Of a stretch of DNA of 64,000 bases, positions 42,379 through 49,943 are shown piece after piece. Under the pieces are notes generated by a model that was not told where the DNA came from, did no database searches, and saw nothing but the letters and a program-made list of their open reading frames with translations. The translations under genes and the position numbers were made by a program. Position 1 is the stretch's first letter, and each line of letters opens with the position of its first letter. Origin of the DNA: Phycisphaerales bacterium (GTDB lineage: Bacteria > Planctomycetota > Phycisphaerae > Phycisphaerales > SM1A02); NCBI GenBank assembly GCA_029245245.1, contig JAQWPT010000007.1:41942-105941 (forward strand). Direction: 5' to 3'.

Positions 42379-43317
42379 TCATACCGGGTCATCGCCCTCG
42401 GCGAACATCGCCTCGATGAAGATCTCCGGTTCGAAGGGGGCGAGGTCCTCGGGGCGTTCTCCCAACCCGACCAGTTTGATGGGGATGCCCAGCTCGTCCC
42501 AGATCGCCACCACGATTCCGCCGCGGGCCGTTCCATCAAGTTTGGTCAGGAAGATGCCGCTGACGTCGATGGCCTCGTTGAACTGCCGGGCCTGCACCAG
42601 GGCGTTCTGGCCCTGGGTGGCATCAAGGACCAGGAGCACTTCGTGGGGGGCCCCGGGGCACTGGCGTTCGAGGACATCACGGATCTTGCCCAGTTGCCGC
42701 ATGAGCCCGTCCTCGTTGTGCATCCGGCCGGCGGTATCCACCAGCACGATGTCGATGTCGCGGGCACGGGCCGCATCCAGCGCGTCGTAGACAACCGAGG
42801 CGGGGTCGGCCCCGTCGTTGCCGCGGACGATGTCAACGCCCAGTCGTCGGGCCCAGGTGGCGAGTTGCTCGGCTGCCGCGGCCCGGAACGTGTCACCGGC
42901 GGCAAGGAGCACGCTGTGCCCGTCGTCCTGCAGTGCCGCGGCCAGTTTGGCGATGCTCGTGGTCTTGCCCACCCCATTGACACCGGCGACGAGGATGACG
43001 GTGGGGGCGGTGTCGGAGAATCGCAGTGTGGTGTCCACATCGGCAAACCGGGAGACGAGTTGCGACTTGAGGAATTCGATGGCGTCCTCGCCACGCTGAC
43101 GGTGTCCCTGCTTCACGCCCGTGCGAAGGGAGGTGACGATGCCTTCCGTCGATTGCACGCCCACATCGCTGCGAAGCAGATGGGCTTCGATTTCATCGAT
43201 AAGTTCCTCGTCGATGTCGCGGCCGCGCATTCGGGAGACGAGGCCGGTTCCGAGCACGGCATTGGTTCGTCCAAGTCCGCGCTTCAGGGCACCGAAGGTG
43301 CTGGAGAAGAGGCCCAC
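42379..43317 (-). CDS. ftsY: Signal recognition particle receptor FtsY
   Basis: A 312-residue SRP GTPase. GVNGVGKTT (P-loop), DTFRAAAAEQL, DTAGRMHNEDGLM (G3), TKLDGTARGG (G4) and GLGERPEDLAPF are all present. The protein begins almost directly with the N domain, lacking the acidic A domain of E. coli FtsY, as in many bacteria. It starts 2 nt after the nusB stop and is followed by lptD, linking membrane-protein targeting and outer-membrane assembly in one transcript. Confidence 0.97.
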   Translation of the reverse strand: MGLFSSTFGALKRGLGRTNAVLGTGLVSRMRGRDIDEELIDEIEAHLLRSDVGVQSTEGIVTSLRTGVKQGHRQRGEDAIEFLKSQLVSRFADVDTTLRFSDTAPTVILVAGVNGVGKTTSIAKLAAALQDDGHSVLLAAGDTFRAAAAEQLATWARRLGVDIVRGNDGADPASVVYDALDAARARDIDIVLVDTAGRMHNEDGLMRQLGKIRDVLERQCPGAPHEVLLVLDATQGQNALVQARQFNEAIDVSGIFLTKLDGTARGGIVVAIWDELGIPIKLVGLGERPEDLAPFEPEIFIEAMFAEGDDPV

Positions 43318-43319
43318 GA

Positions 43320-43913
43320 TCAGTGCTCCACATCGGTGCCGAGGCTGGATTCAGGTGTGGATTCAGTCGTGGGTTCAGTCGCGGATTCAGACGCGGGTTC
43401 AGTCGCGGATTCAGACGCGGATTCAGTCGCGGATTCAGTTGTGGATTCAAGGATGATTTCAGGCGCATCATCCACTGGTTCGGCACGCAGGTCGTGGTAG
43501 ATCTTGTCCAGAACTCCATTGACGAACAGCGGGGACTGCGTGGTGCTGTATTCGCGGGCCAGTTCGATCGCTTCGTTGATCGCGACCTTGGGGGGCGTGC
43601 ATTCGCTGACGATTTCGTACCAGCCCATTCGAAGCACGTTCCGATCGATGATCGGTTGTCGATGAATCGGCCATTCCGGAGTCAGGGCCGCCACCTGCTC
43701 GTCGGCCTCGTCTTTCCGCAACCAGATGGACTGGGCGAGTTCGTAACCCTGCTGCCGATCGGCTTCCTCACCGATGCCGCCGGGGATGCCCGAGTCATCG
43801 TCGGTGGAGCAGTCGAGCGAACTGCGAACGTGCTCGTCATCGGTGCTCGATCCACAGTCGAACTGGTAGAGGGCCTGCAGGGCGTTGCGCCGGGTATCAC
43901 GTGAGAGGTTCAT
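43320..43913 (-). CDS. nusB: Transcription antitermination protein NusB with a repetitive Ser/Glu/Thr tail
   Basis: A 197-residue protein. The NusB fold spans about residues 1-150 (RRNALQALYQFD, RQPIIDRNVLRMGWYEI, PPKVAINEAIELAREYSTTQSPLFVNGVLDKI). NusB with S10 binds boxA in rRNA operons. The last 40 residues are a tetrapeptide-like repeat [AS][TS]E[SP], encoded by nine 12-bp repeats, which normal NusB lacks. An insertion of about 30 residues (HVRSSLDCSTDDDSGIPG) also lies near residue 35. ATG 43913 overlaps the ribH stop by 4 nt (ATGA). Confidence 0.93.
   Translation of the reverse strand: MNLSRDTRRNALQALYQFDCGSSTDDEHVRSSLDCSTDDDSGIPGGIGEEADRQQGYELAQSIWLRKDEADEQVAALTPEWPIHRQPIIDRNVLRMGWYEIVSECTPPKVAINEAIELAREYSTTQSPLFVNGVLDKIYHDLRAEPVDDAPEIILESTTESATESASESATEPASESATEPTTESTPESSLGTDVEH
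43347..43454. repeat. Nine 12-bp tandem repeats inside the 3' end of nusB
   Basis: Units of GGATTCAGTCGC with small changes (GGGTTCAG.., ..ACGC, ..TTGT) run head to tail for nine copies. Each unit is four codons, so copy-number change keeps the nusB frame. They encode the acidic Ser/Thr/Glu tail. The short period and absence of spacers exclude CRISPR. Confidence 0.85.
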
Positions 43914-44431
43914 GGAGAGAGAGTCGCCGTGGATTTGGTGGTTCGAATGAGATTGACGGTTTCGATCGCCGCGTGCATGGCTTCGCGTCCCTTGTTGCCG
44001 CGATCGCCTCCGGCTCGAGCCCGGGCCTGGTCCATGGTGCTGCAGGTGATGACGCCGAATGCAACGGGACATCCTGTTTCGATGGCGAGGGTGGACAGCG
44101 CCGATGAGACGCCATGGTTGATGTACCGGTCGTGTGATGTTTCGCCTGCGACGACGCAGCCCAGGGCGATCACCGCATCGGGTGCGCCCGCACCACGTTG
44201 CAGCAGTGCGCGGCAGAGTACGGGGAGTTCCCACGTGCCCGGAGCCTCGATGTGCACAAGTCGGTTCGAGTCGCCGCCGGCCTCGATGAACGCCTCCACG
44301 GCGCCATCACGAAGGGCGGTGGTGATGTCCTCGTGGTACCGGCTGGTGACGATGGCAATGGCCATGTCGCAGGCATCGGGAATCTGGTTGTGTGTGGGGG
44401 TACTTTGCATGCTCGACGCGTCCGGATCCAT
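43910..44431 (-). CDS. ribH: 6,7-dimethyl-8-ribityllumazine synthase
   Basis: A protein of about 173 residues catalysing the penultimate step of riboflavin synthesis. SRYHEDITTALRDGAVEAF, APGTWELPVLCRALL, ALGCVVAGETSHDRYI (catalytic His) and GNKGREAMHAAIE are the RibH motifs. The start may be ATG 44431 or ATG 44410; neither has a strong ribosome site. It heads a minus-strand operon ribH-nusB-ftsY-lptD-mtnP-rsmA; ribH-nusB adjacency is common in bacteria. The divergent UbiA gene starts 53 nt away. No other rib gene is present here. Confidence 0.95.
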   Translation of the reverse strand: MDPDASSMQSTPTHNQIPDACDMAIAIVTSRYHEDITTALRDGAVEAFIEAGGDSNRLVHIEAPGTWELPVLCRALLQRGAGAPDAVIALGCVVAGETSHDRYINHGVSSALSTLAIETGCPVAFGVITCSTMDQARARAGGDRGNKGREAMHAAIETVNLIRTTKSTATLSP

Positions 44432-44484
44432 GATGGTACAAGGGGACTGCAGGTGGCCGCAACGGCCAGAGAAGAGGAGCATGC

Positions 44485-45477
44485 ATGCGACCCATGTTCG
44501 AGCGGGTGATGACGGCACTCCAATTGACACGCTTGAGCGTGGCTTTTGGTGCTGTCAGCGACCTCTGGTTCATGATCGTTCTGGCCTGGATGCTCGAGGG
44601 AACCTCCATGGATGGGGTCGTGACGGGGTGGGGGGTTGGCTCGCCCATGACGTGGCTGCCCGCAGCCCTGGTGGCCGGTCTCGTCGTGGCCCTGGGCCTC
44701 TTCGGCTACGGGGCTTCTCTCAATGACGTTCTGGATATGCGTCATGATGCCACCTTCAGCCCCCTGCGTCCGATCCCGGCCGGTCGGATTCGTCCCAGTC
44801 AGGCCGCGATCATCACCGTCTGCTCGCTGCTGGTGGCAGTGCTGGGTGCCACCGTTCTGGGTACCTGGCCGGTGTGGTTGACCATGGGCGTGGCGGTCCT
44901 GCTGCTTTTCTACAACACGGCCGGCCGCTACCTGCCTGCGGTGGGAATCGTGACGATCGGTCTCATTCATGCCGTGCACATGCTCATTCCAAATCCGGGC
45001 CTGGCCATCCTGCTGCCGGTGTGGTTGACCATGACCCACGGGATGATCCTGGCCCTGGGCATCTACATCCTCGACGACAAGCGACCCCGAATGACCGCCC
45101 AGGCCTTGCTCGGGATTGGTGCGGGTTGGGTGTTCTGGAGTGGGATGCTCCTGTGGTTGGCCTTGGAACGGGGGGTGGGACTCTGGCCGGAGGCCCTGTC
45201 TCCCTGGCGATTGTGTTTCCCCGCTGCAGCGGCCCTGATCTGCGTGTTGGTTGTTCGAGGCAAGTGCCGAAGAGCACCGACTCCAAGGGCCGCTGCGGAG
45301 AAACTCAAGCGGTACGGGGCCATGTGGCAATGCCTCTACGCATCGGCATGGTTCCTGGCCCTGGGCATGCTCGTGCCGGGGATCGGGTTCGCGGTGCTGG
45401 CAGTCATCGGATTCGTCGTGATGACCATTCTCAGAGAGGTCATCGGGCTCAGTGGTCGCCGGGTGGAATTCCGGTGA
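44485..45477 (+). CDS. UbiA-family prenyltransferase
   Basis: A 330-residue membrane protein with eight or nine helices. The first Asp-rich motif NDVLDMRHDATFSPLRPIPAGRI matches the NDxxDxxxD site that binds prenyl diphosphate through Mg; the second site around YILDDKRPRMT is shorter than usual. UbiA proteins prenylate quinone, heme, chlorophyll or lipid precursors. GAGGAG lies about 5 nt before the ATG at 44485, with an overlapping ATG at 44481. The acceptor cannot be deduced from the neighbours. Its 5' side diverges from ribH. Confidence 0.85.
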   Translation: MRPMFERVMTALQLTRLSVAFGAVSDLWFMIVLAWMLEGTSMDGVVTGWGVGSPMTWLPAALVAGLVVALGLFGYGASLNDVLDMRHDATFSPLRPIPAGRIRPSQAAIITVCSLLVAVLGATVLGTWPVWLTMGVAVLLLFYNTAGRYLPAVGIVTIGLIHAVHMLIPNPGLAILLPVWLTMTHGMILALGIYILDDKRPRMTAQALLGIGAGWVFWSGMLLWLALERGVGLWPEALSPWRLCFPAAAALICVLVVRGKCRRAPTPRAAAEKLKRYGAMWQCLYASAWFLALGMLVPGIGFAVLAVIGFVVMTILREVIGLSGRRVEFR

Positions 45478-45855
45478 CCATGTCAGTAAGCCATTGACTG
45501 GTAAGGCTTTTGGTCTTGCAAGCGGTTGTGCACTCGCCAGTTGCCCAAAAACAACATCGCCGAAAAGGTCTCTCCTCCAGAACCTCTCCGGCGATGCTCT
45601 AACTTCACCCTACTGGTCACCTTGGGGCATGCCAAGAACTAGTTTGAGGTTTCGGGAACCAAAATTGGTCGGAGGGTACCGGTGGAAAGTGAAATCGGCC
45701 CTGGGAGCTCCATGTGGGGGGGAGCCTTGGATGTGGGGTGGTTTCAGAGGCATCGTGGAAGCACTCTTGGGCGGGATTTCGAGCCACGGAGGCGATGTTG
45801 CCTGAATACCACACCCCCGGTTCAGTGGTCCTGTGGATGGGTCGATGGCAGGTCC
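45478..45855 (+). other. Intergenic region with a large inverted repeat
   Basis: No supported gene. CATCGCCG (45555-45562) pairs with CGGCGATG (45589-45596), and inside it AGGT/ACCT can extend the structure, presenting a pyrimidine loop (CTCTCCTCC) that resembles anti-Shine-Dalgarno sequence. ACCAA-AA-TTGGT at 45658-45669 is a second small dyad. The first repeat may end the UbiA transcript or regulate the next gene; no T-run follows it. Confidence 0.5.
45555..45596 (+). promoter_or_regulatory. 8-bp inverted repeat with internal arm
   Basis: The outer arms are perfect over 8 bp, the inner AGGT/ACCT pair gives a second short stem, and the loop is CTCTCCTCCAG. It is 78 nt after the UbiA gene and 260 nt before the kinase-like gene. 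Confidence 0.35.
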
Positions 45856-46512
45856 ATGACCACTGATCAACGACAAATTCGACGTGACATCGTAGCCGGG
45901 CTTCAGAGCCTGGATTTCATCGAGGCTTCCCTTTCGCAGTTGCCACAAGTGGATCAACTGACGCTGAAGGGGCACGTCGATGGGCTTCGTGCCACGATGT
46001 CGTCCTTCATTCAGGAGAGGTGCCTCCGGACGAACCAGTTGGAGCCACTGGGCGAGGCGAACTCGTCGGCGGCATCGACTCCGGTGCCGTCTGAAGAAGA
46101 AGCCGGCAGCTTCACCCAGGTTGCTCGAACCGAGCTGATGAATCTGGGCCGCGAAGCGCGTCGGAAGGGGATCCAGCTGGTGTGCGAGTTTTCGCCGGCA
46201 TTGCGGACCATCCCCTTTGCCGTCGGTGGTGACATTCTCATCGGCCTCGTGCAGCAGGCGCTGACCGCGCCCATCGCTCTGGGCAGTGAGCGTCGTCTGA
46301 CCGTGACGGCATCAATCGACGACTGCAATCGGCTGGTCATCGGCATCGAGGATTCGGCCGAAGGTGGACGGGAGACCTACTCCATCCGCGCGTTGGGAAC
46401 ATGGCGTCGCCGCATCGGTGAACTTGGTGGTGAACTTCAACTTCGTGGTGTTCCATTTGGAAACGGCACGACCATCCAGGCCCACCTTCCCGTGTCGAAC
46501 CTGGCGGCATGA
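45856..46512 (+). CDS. Degenerate histidine-kinase-like ATPase domain protein
   Basis: A 218-residue soluble protein. The C-terminal 100 residues follow the NarL-type HATPase layout, ending RRRIGELGGELQLRGVPFGNGTTIQAHLP. But the N-box expected as NxxxNA reads VQQALTA, and the G1 DxGxG is EDSAEGG, so ATP binding is doubtful. The N-terminal part has a coiled or helical QSLDFIEASLSQLPQVDQL..HVDGLRATM that resembles a dimerisation helix, with no clear phospho-His motif. ATG 45856 is used; the ribosome site is weak. Its stop overlaps the next gene, a response-regulator-like protein, by 4 nt. Probably a non-catalytic signalling partner. Confidence 0.6.
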   Translation: MTTDQRQIRRDIVAGLQSLDFIEASLSQLPQVDQLTLKGHVDGLRATMSSFIQERCLRTNQLEPLGEANSSAASTPVPSEEEAGSFTQVARTELMNLGREARRKGIQLVCEFSPALRTIPFAVGGDILIGLVQQALTAPIALGSERRLTVTASIDDCNRLVIGIEDSAEGGRETYSIRALGTWRRRIGELGGELQLRGVPFGNGTTIQAHLPVSNLAA

Positions 46513-47075
46513 TGAAGCATCCCTCCGCCATCGCAATCGTGCAGGCGCCGCCCGCATTTTTCGTGGACCCGATCGAGTCCACGTTCCGGGATGGTCTCGA
46601 CGTGCTCCTGCGTGTCCAGTCCGCCGCGGAGATCGAGGTGCACATGGCAGCCCTTCGTGGTGCTCCGTGCATCGTGTTCATCGATGCGACGAACTCGCTT
46701 GAGTTCGACCTGCTTCGTGGACTCCGGAAAATCGGATCCCGGCATGTCGTGGTGGCCATCATGAACAACCCGGCGGTGGATGACATCGTCGATGCCCTGC
46801 GGTTCGGAATCGTCGACATTCTCGACTCGTCGATCTCGGATTCCGCCCGGTGCCGGCTCGCGATCGATCGGGCCTCCAACGGGCTTCAAAGCATGGGAAA
46901 GCGTCCGGTCCTGGAAGACGGATCACTCCGCGATGCCATGCTGGAGCCGGAGCGACGGTTCATCATCGCGGCCCTTGAGGCCAACAACTGGAATCGCCTG
47001 AAGACGGCTCGCCAGTTGAAGATCGATCGTACGACCCTCTACAAGAAGATGAAGCAGCTGCAGATCGCGGCCTGA
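46509..47075 (+). CDS. Pseudo-receiver protein with Fis-type DNA-binding helix-turn-helix
   Basis: A 188-residue protein. Residues about 5-120 resemble a receiver domain with Asp59 (VFIDATNS) at the phosphorylation position, but the acidic pair near the N-terminus is absent (AIAIVQAP) and the conserved Lys after GIVDIL is missing. Residues 145-188 are a Fis/NtrC-type helix-turn-helix (RRFIIAALEANNWNRLKTARQLKIDRTTLYKKMKQL), close to RegA/ActR regulators. It overlaps the kinase-like gene (ATGA), so both are made together. It probably binds DNA, but control by phosphorylation is unlikely or altered. Confidence 0.75.
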   Translation: MMKHPSAIAIVQAPPAFFVDPIESTFRDGLDVLLRVQSAAEIEVHMAALRGAPCIVFIDATNSLEFDLLRGLRKIGSRHVVVAIMNNPAVDDIVDALRFGIVDILDSSISDSARCRLAIDRASNGLQSMGKRPVLEDGSLRDAMLEPERRFIIAALEANNWNRLKTARQLKIDRTTLYKKMKQLQIAA

Positions 47076-47088
47076 GTCGCTCCGCGGC

Positions 47089-48876
47089 TCAGTGCGGTTC
47101 CTGGATGCCCACCAGCAGGTCCGGCAGGCCCACGGCGCCGTCGATGTCGGTCGGCGTGCCCAGGTACGCCAGGGCGTGGTCCATGACGTCGCGTACGACC
47201 GGTCCGGCCACGAGTCCACCGTAGTAGGGGCCGATGCGTCGGTCGGGATCCTCGATGACGCAGAGCACGACCAGTCGGGGTGATTCCAATGGCGCGCCGG
47301 CGATGAAGCTCGAGACGTATCGATCCTCGTGGTAGCCACCTCCGGTGGCCTTGGGCAGCTGCGCAGTTCCGGACTTGCCGAAGAGCTGGTACCAGTCGGA
47401 GTTGCACTTGCGTCCGGTTCCCTCGGTCATCACCTTTCGCATGGTGGTGCGGGTCAGGTGGGCGATGGCGGGGTCGATGACTCGATGCTCGATGTGGGGC
47501 GCGGTATCGGCACCGGTCCCCGCAAGCAGTTGCAGCGACGGCAGGTTGCCATTGGAGGCGAAGACGCTGAATGCCCGCACCATCTGCAGCGGCGTGACGC
47601 CGATCTCGTGCCCCATGGCGACGGACACCTGGGTGTAGGAGGTCCAGTCGGCCTGGCTGGTGACCAGTCCCACGGTTTCCCCGGGCAGTCCGCAGTTGGT
47701 GCGGGTGCCGAAGCCGAACCGTTCAAGGCAGGACTGCATGGCGGAGGGTTCCAGCCGTTCGGCCACGATGGCCATGCCGCTGTTCATGGACTTCACGAGG
47801 ACTTTTTGCCAACTGGAAGCACCGTAATAGTGCACGTCGCGGATGCGGCGGCCGCTCCTGGTCCGGTGCGGCGTGCCATCGGGGGTCGGCAGTACCTCAT
47901 CAAGAGTGACCACTCCCTGCTCGGTGGCGAACGCCCAGACGAAGGGCTTGAAGGTGGATCCCGGTTCGTAGGGATCGGTGCCGCAGCGGTTGCGGGCCAG
48001 CCGGGGGTGGGGAGCGGGCGGTTCGGGTTCCGGATCACCATCGCGGGAAGTTCGTTCGGTGTTGACGAGATCGGCGAGGGCCAGCAGTTCGCCGGTGATC
48101 GGATCGACCACCACGACGCGACCGCCGGCGGCGTTGCGAGCGAGGATCTCGGCTTCCAGGCGCTCTTCGACCTGGCGTTGAATGACCATGTCGATGGTCA
48201 GTCGGCAATCCTCGCCGTCATCGTGGGGCTGGAACGTGTCGGGGTTGATCCACAGAGGGCGTCGGCGTACGTCGCGGAGAAAGACCATGCGTCCGGTCGA
48301 ACCACTGAGGTCGTCCTCGAGGATGTGCTCTGCACCACCGAGACCGGTGTGCTCGAATCCGACGGCACCAATGAGCTGAGCGGCGGTGTCCTGCTGGGGG
48401 TAGTGCCGGACAAGGCGTGGTTCGAGACCGACACCGTCGAGTCCGCTGCGTCGCAGCCGCTCGACCTGCCAGGGTTCGAGAATGTCGCTGACGGGAACGA
48501 ATCGTGATTGCAGTCGCGGGCCCACGCGGCGGTCCACCGCGATCGCATCGAGTCCGATCAACTGGTGGAGATCCACGCCGATGGTTGCGATGTCCTTGAC
48601 CATCACGGGATCGATGAACGCACGGTGCCCGAGGGTGGTCGTGGCGATGATTCGACCACGGCGATCCAGCAGATCCCCGCGGCGGGCGGGCTCGATTCGG
48701 GTGGAGAAGGGTGATCCCGCAGCGCCGGCGAGTCGCTGGTCGGGTTCGATCTTCAACTGGACGATGCGGCCGATGCAGACGGCCATCGCCACCACGACGG
48801 CAAGCAGCAGCAGCGAAGCCCAACTGTCGAGGCGGTGGTGCTGCCAGGTTCGCTCGGTGTCGGGCAGTCTCGTCAC
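47089..48876 (-). CDS. ftsI: Penicillin-binding protein 2/3 (FtsI-type transpeptidase)
   Basis: A 595-residue class B penicillin-binding protein. One N-terminal membrane helix (about 19-37) is followed by the dimerisation domain (RGDLLDRRGRIIATT) and the transpeptidase domain with Ser307-x-x-Lys310 (STFK), SMN at 363-365 and KSG at 501-503. It cross-links peptidoglycan in the periplasm, at the division site if it is FtsI. It is the last gene of the rsmH-LysM-ftsL-like-ftsI set and its ATG overlaps the ftsL-like stop. Some planctomycetes lack division cluster genes; an intact copy here indicates peptidoglycan synthesis. Confidence 0.93.
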   Translation of the reverse strand: MTRLPDTERTWQHHRLDSWASLLLLAVVVAMAVCIGRIVQLKIEPDQRLAGAAGSPFSTRIEPARRGDLLDRRGRIIATTTLGHRAFIDPVMVKDIATIGVDLHQLIGLDAIAVDRRVGPRLQSRFVPVSDILEPWQVERLRRSGLDGVGLEPRLVRHYPQQDTAAQLIGAVGFEHTGLGGAEHILEDDLSGSTGRMVFLRDVRRRPLWINPDTFQPHDDGEDCRLTIDMVIQRQVEERLEAEILARNAAGGRVVVVDPITGELLALADLVNTERTSRDGDPEPEPPAPHPRLARNRCGTDPYEPGSTFKPFVWAFATEQGVVTLDEVLPTPDGTPHRTRSGRRIRDVHYYGASSWQKVLVKSMNSGMAIVAERLEPSAMQSCLERFGFGTRTNCGLPGETVGLVTSQADWTSYTQVSVAMGHEIGVTPLQMVRAFSVFASNGNLPSLQLLAGTGADTAPHIEHRVIDPAIAHLTRTTMRKVMTEGTGRKCNSDWYQLFGKSGTAQLPKATGGGYHEDRYVSSFIAGAPLESPRLVVLCVIEDPDRRIGPYYGGLVAGPVVRDVMDHALAYLGTPTDIDGAVGLPDLLVGIQEPH

Positions 48877-49151
48877 GGTTGTGCCTGCATGTCCGTGGGT
48901 ACGACGGTCCAGGGCCGGTTGATCGCCAGCCAGCGGGTCGGGTCTTCGGCCAGCCAGGCTTCAAGAGCCGGCGTCCTGCAGGCCTCCGCGATGCGCTGCC
49001 GCGTCGTCCAGAGCGAGCGGCGGTGCTCCATGAGCTCGCGATGGGTGTCGACCATCTCGTGCACGACCATCAGCCGCTGCTGACGCAGTGCCAGCAGGGC
49101 CAGCGCGATGCAGGCAGTTGCGATGATGATGGTCAGAAGCTTGGCGAACAC
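48873..49151 (-). CDS. Small FtsL-like single-pass protein
   Basis: A 92-residue protein starting at GTG 49151, 5 nt after GGGAGG. Residues 3-22 form a membrane helix (LLTIIIATACIALALLALR), followed by a helical region (LMVVHEMVDTHRELMEHRRSLWTTRQRIAEAC) fit for a coiled coil. Size, topology and the place directly before ftsI, overlapping it by 4 nt, are those of FtsL. Sequence identity in FtsL is always low, so the assignment rests mainly on position. Confidence 0.65.
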   Translation of the reverse strand: MFAKLLTIIIATACIALALLALRQQRLMVVHEMVDTHRELMEHRRSLWTTRQRIAEACRTPALEAWLAEDPTRWLAINRPWTVVPTDMQAQP

Positions 49152-49167
49152 GTCGGCCTCCCGGGGT

Positions 49168-49812
49168 TCAGGTGGAGGGGCGGCGATAGCGAAGTTCCAT
49201 GCCCACCTGCAGTGCATCCATGTTGCCGATGACGTCTCGATTCAACTCGAAGAGCTGTGGCGTGGCCCGGGACGTTCCCAGGAGTTTCTGGGCGATCTGG
49301 GACAGGGTGTCCCCGGGTTGCACGGTGTAGACGTCGAGTTCCGGTGCGGCGGGGGCGGGCGGCGCGGCGGGCAATGGCGGGATGTTGGCAGCAGCAACGA
49401 GGGTGTCGATCGCCGGTTCGTTGATCGTTGGCATGATCAGGCGGGTTCCGGGTACAAGGCGATCGGGATCGGGAAGGTTGTTGTGAATCGCCAGCATCGC
49501 GGCGCTGGTTTCATCGCCATACCACAGTCGACTGATTGCGTTGAGTGTTTCTCCCTCGCGAACGACATGCAACTGGTGGTCGCTTGGGAGGGGGATCGGT
49601 TCGGTGACGACGACTTCGATGGAGGGAGCCCGGATCGGATCGAACTCGACGAGGGTGGCGCCGTCGTCTTCATCGAGCAGCGGGTCGACGGCCATGGCCA
49701 GATCGGCCGTGACTTGTCGGTTCGCTTCGGAGAGGTGATCGGAGATGAGCACGCCCACGAACAGGACGAGGCCGAAGCCGATGATCAATGCGAGTTTGTT
49801 CTCACGACTCAT
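49168..49812 (-). CDS. Membrane-anchored protein with two LysM domains
   Basis: A 214-residue protein. Residues 7-25 are a membrane helix, so the rest is periplasmic. Two LysM domains follow: LHVVREGETLNAISRLWYGD..IHNNLPDPDRLVPGTRLIMP and YTVQPGDTLSQIAQKLLGTS..LNRDVIGNMDALQVGMELRY, separated by an Ala/Pro-rich linker. LysM binds glycan strands of peptidoglycan. It lies between rsmH and the ftsL-like gene, a place where a LysM protein is not normally found, suggesting a role in wall synthesis or division. Confidence 0.85.
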   Translation of the reverse strand: MSRENKLALIIGFGLVLFVGVLISDHLSEANRQVTADLAMAVDPLLDEDDGATLVEFDPIRAPSIEVVVTEPIPLPSDHQLHVVREGETLNAISRLWYGDETSAAMLAIHNNLPDPDRLVPGTRLIMPTINEPAIDTLVAAANIPPLPAAPPAPAAPELDVYTVQPGDTLSQIAQKLLGTSRATPQLFELNRDVIGNMDALQVGMELRYRRPST

Positions 49813-49943
49813 GTGTCGTCAGCATCCATGCTGGCCGCGGGTGCGGCATCCAGTGATCCCCTCGCCGGTGGCGGGGGGGTGAGCGACGCCAGGTGGTCCC
49901 GCTGGCGTGCATCCATGCATCGCCGGGTGGGGTGGCGCCCCGA

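Noticed and set aside
43347..43454. Tandem repeat considered as CRISPR
   Set aside because: The period is 12 bp with no spacers, and the repeat is in frame within nusB.
45452..45975. Two short open frames (plus and minus) between the UbiA gene and the kinase-like gene
   Set aside because: Neither has a ribosome site or recognisable features, and the minus frame runs into the kinase-like gene.
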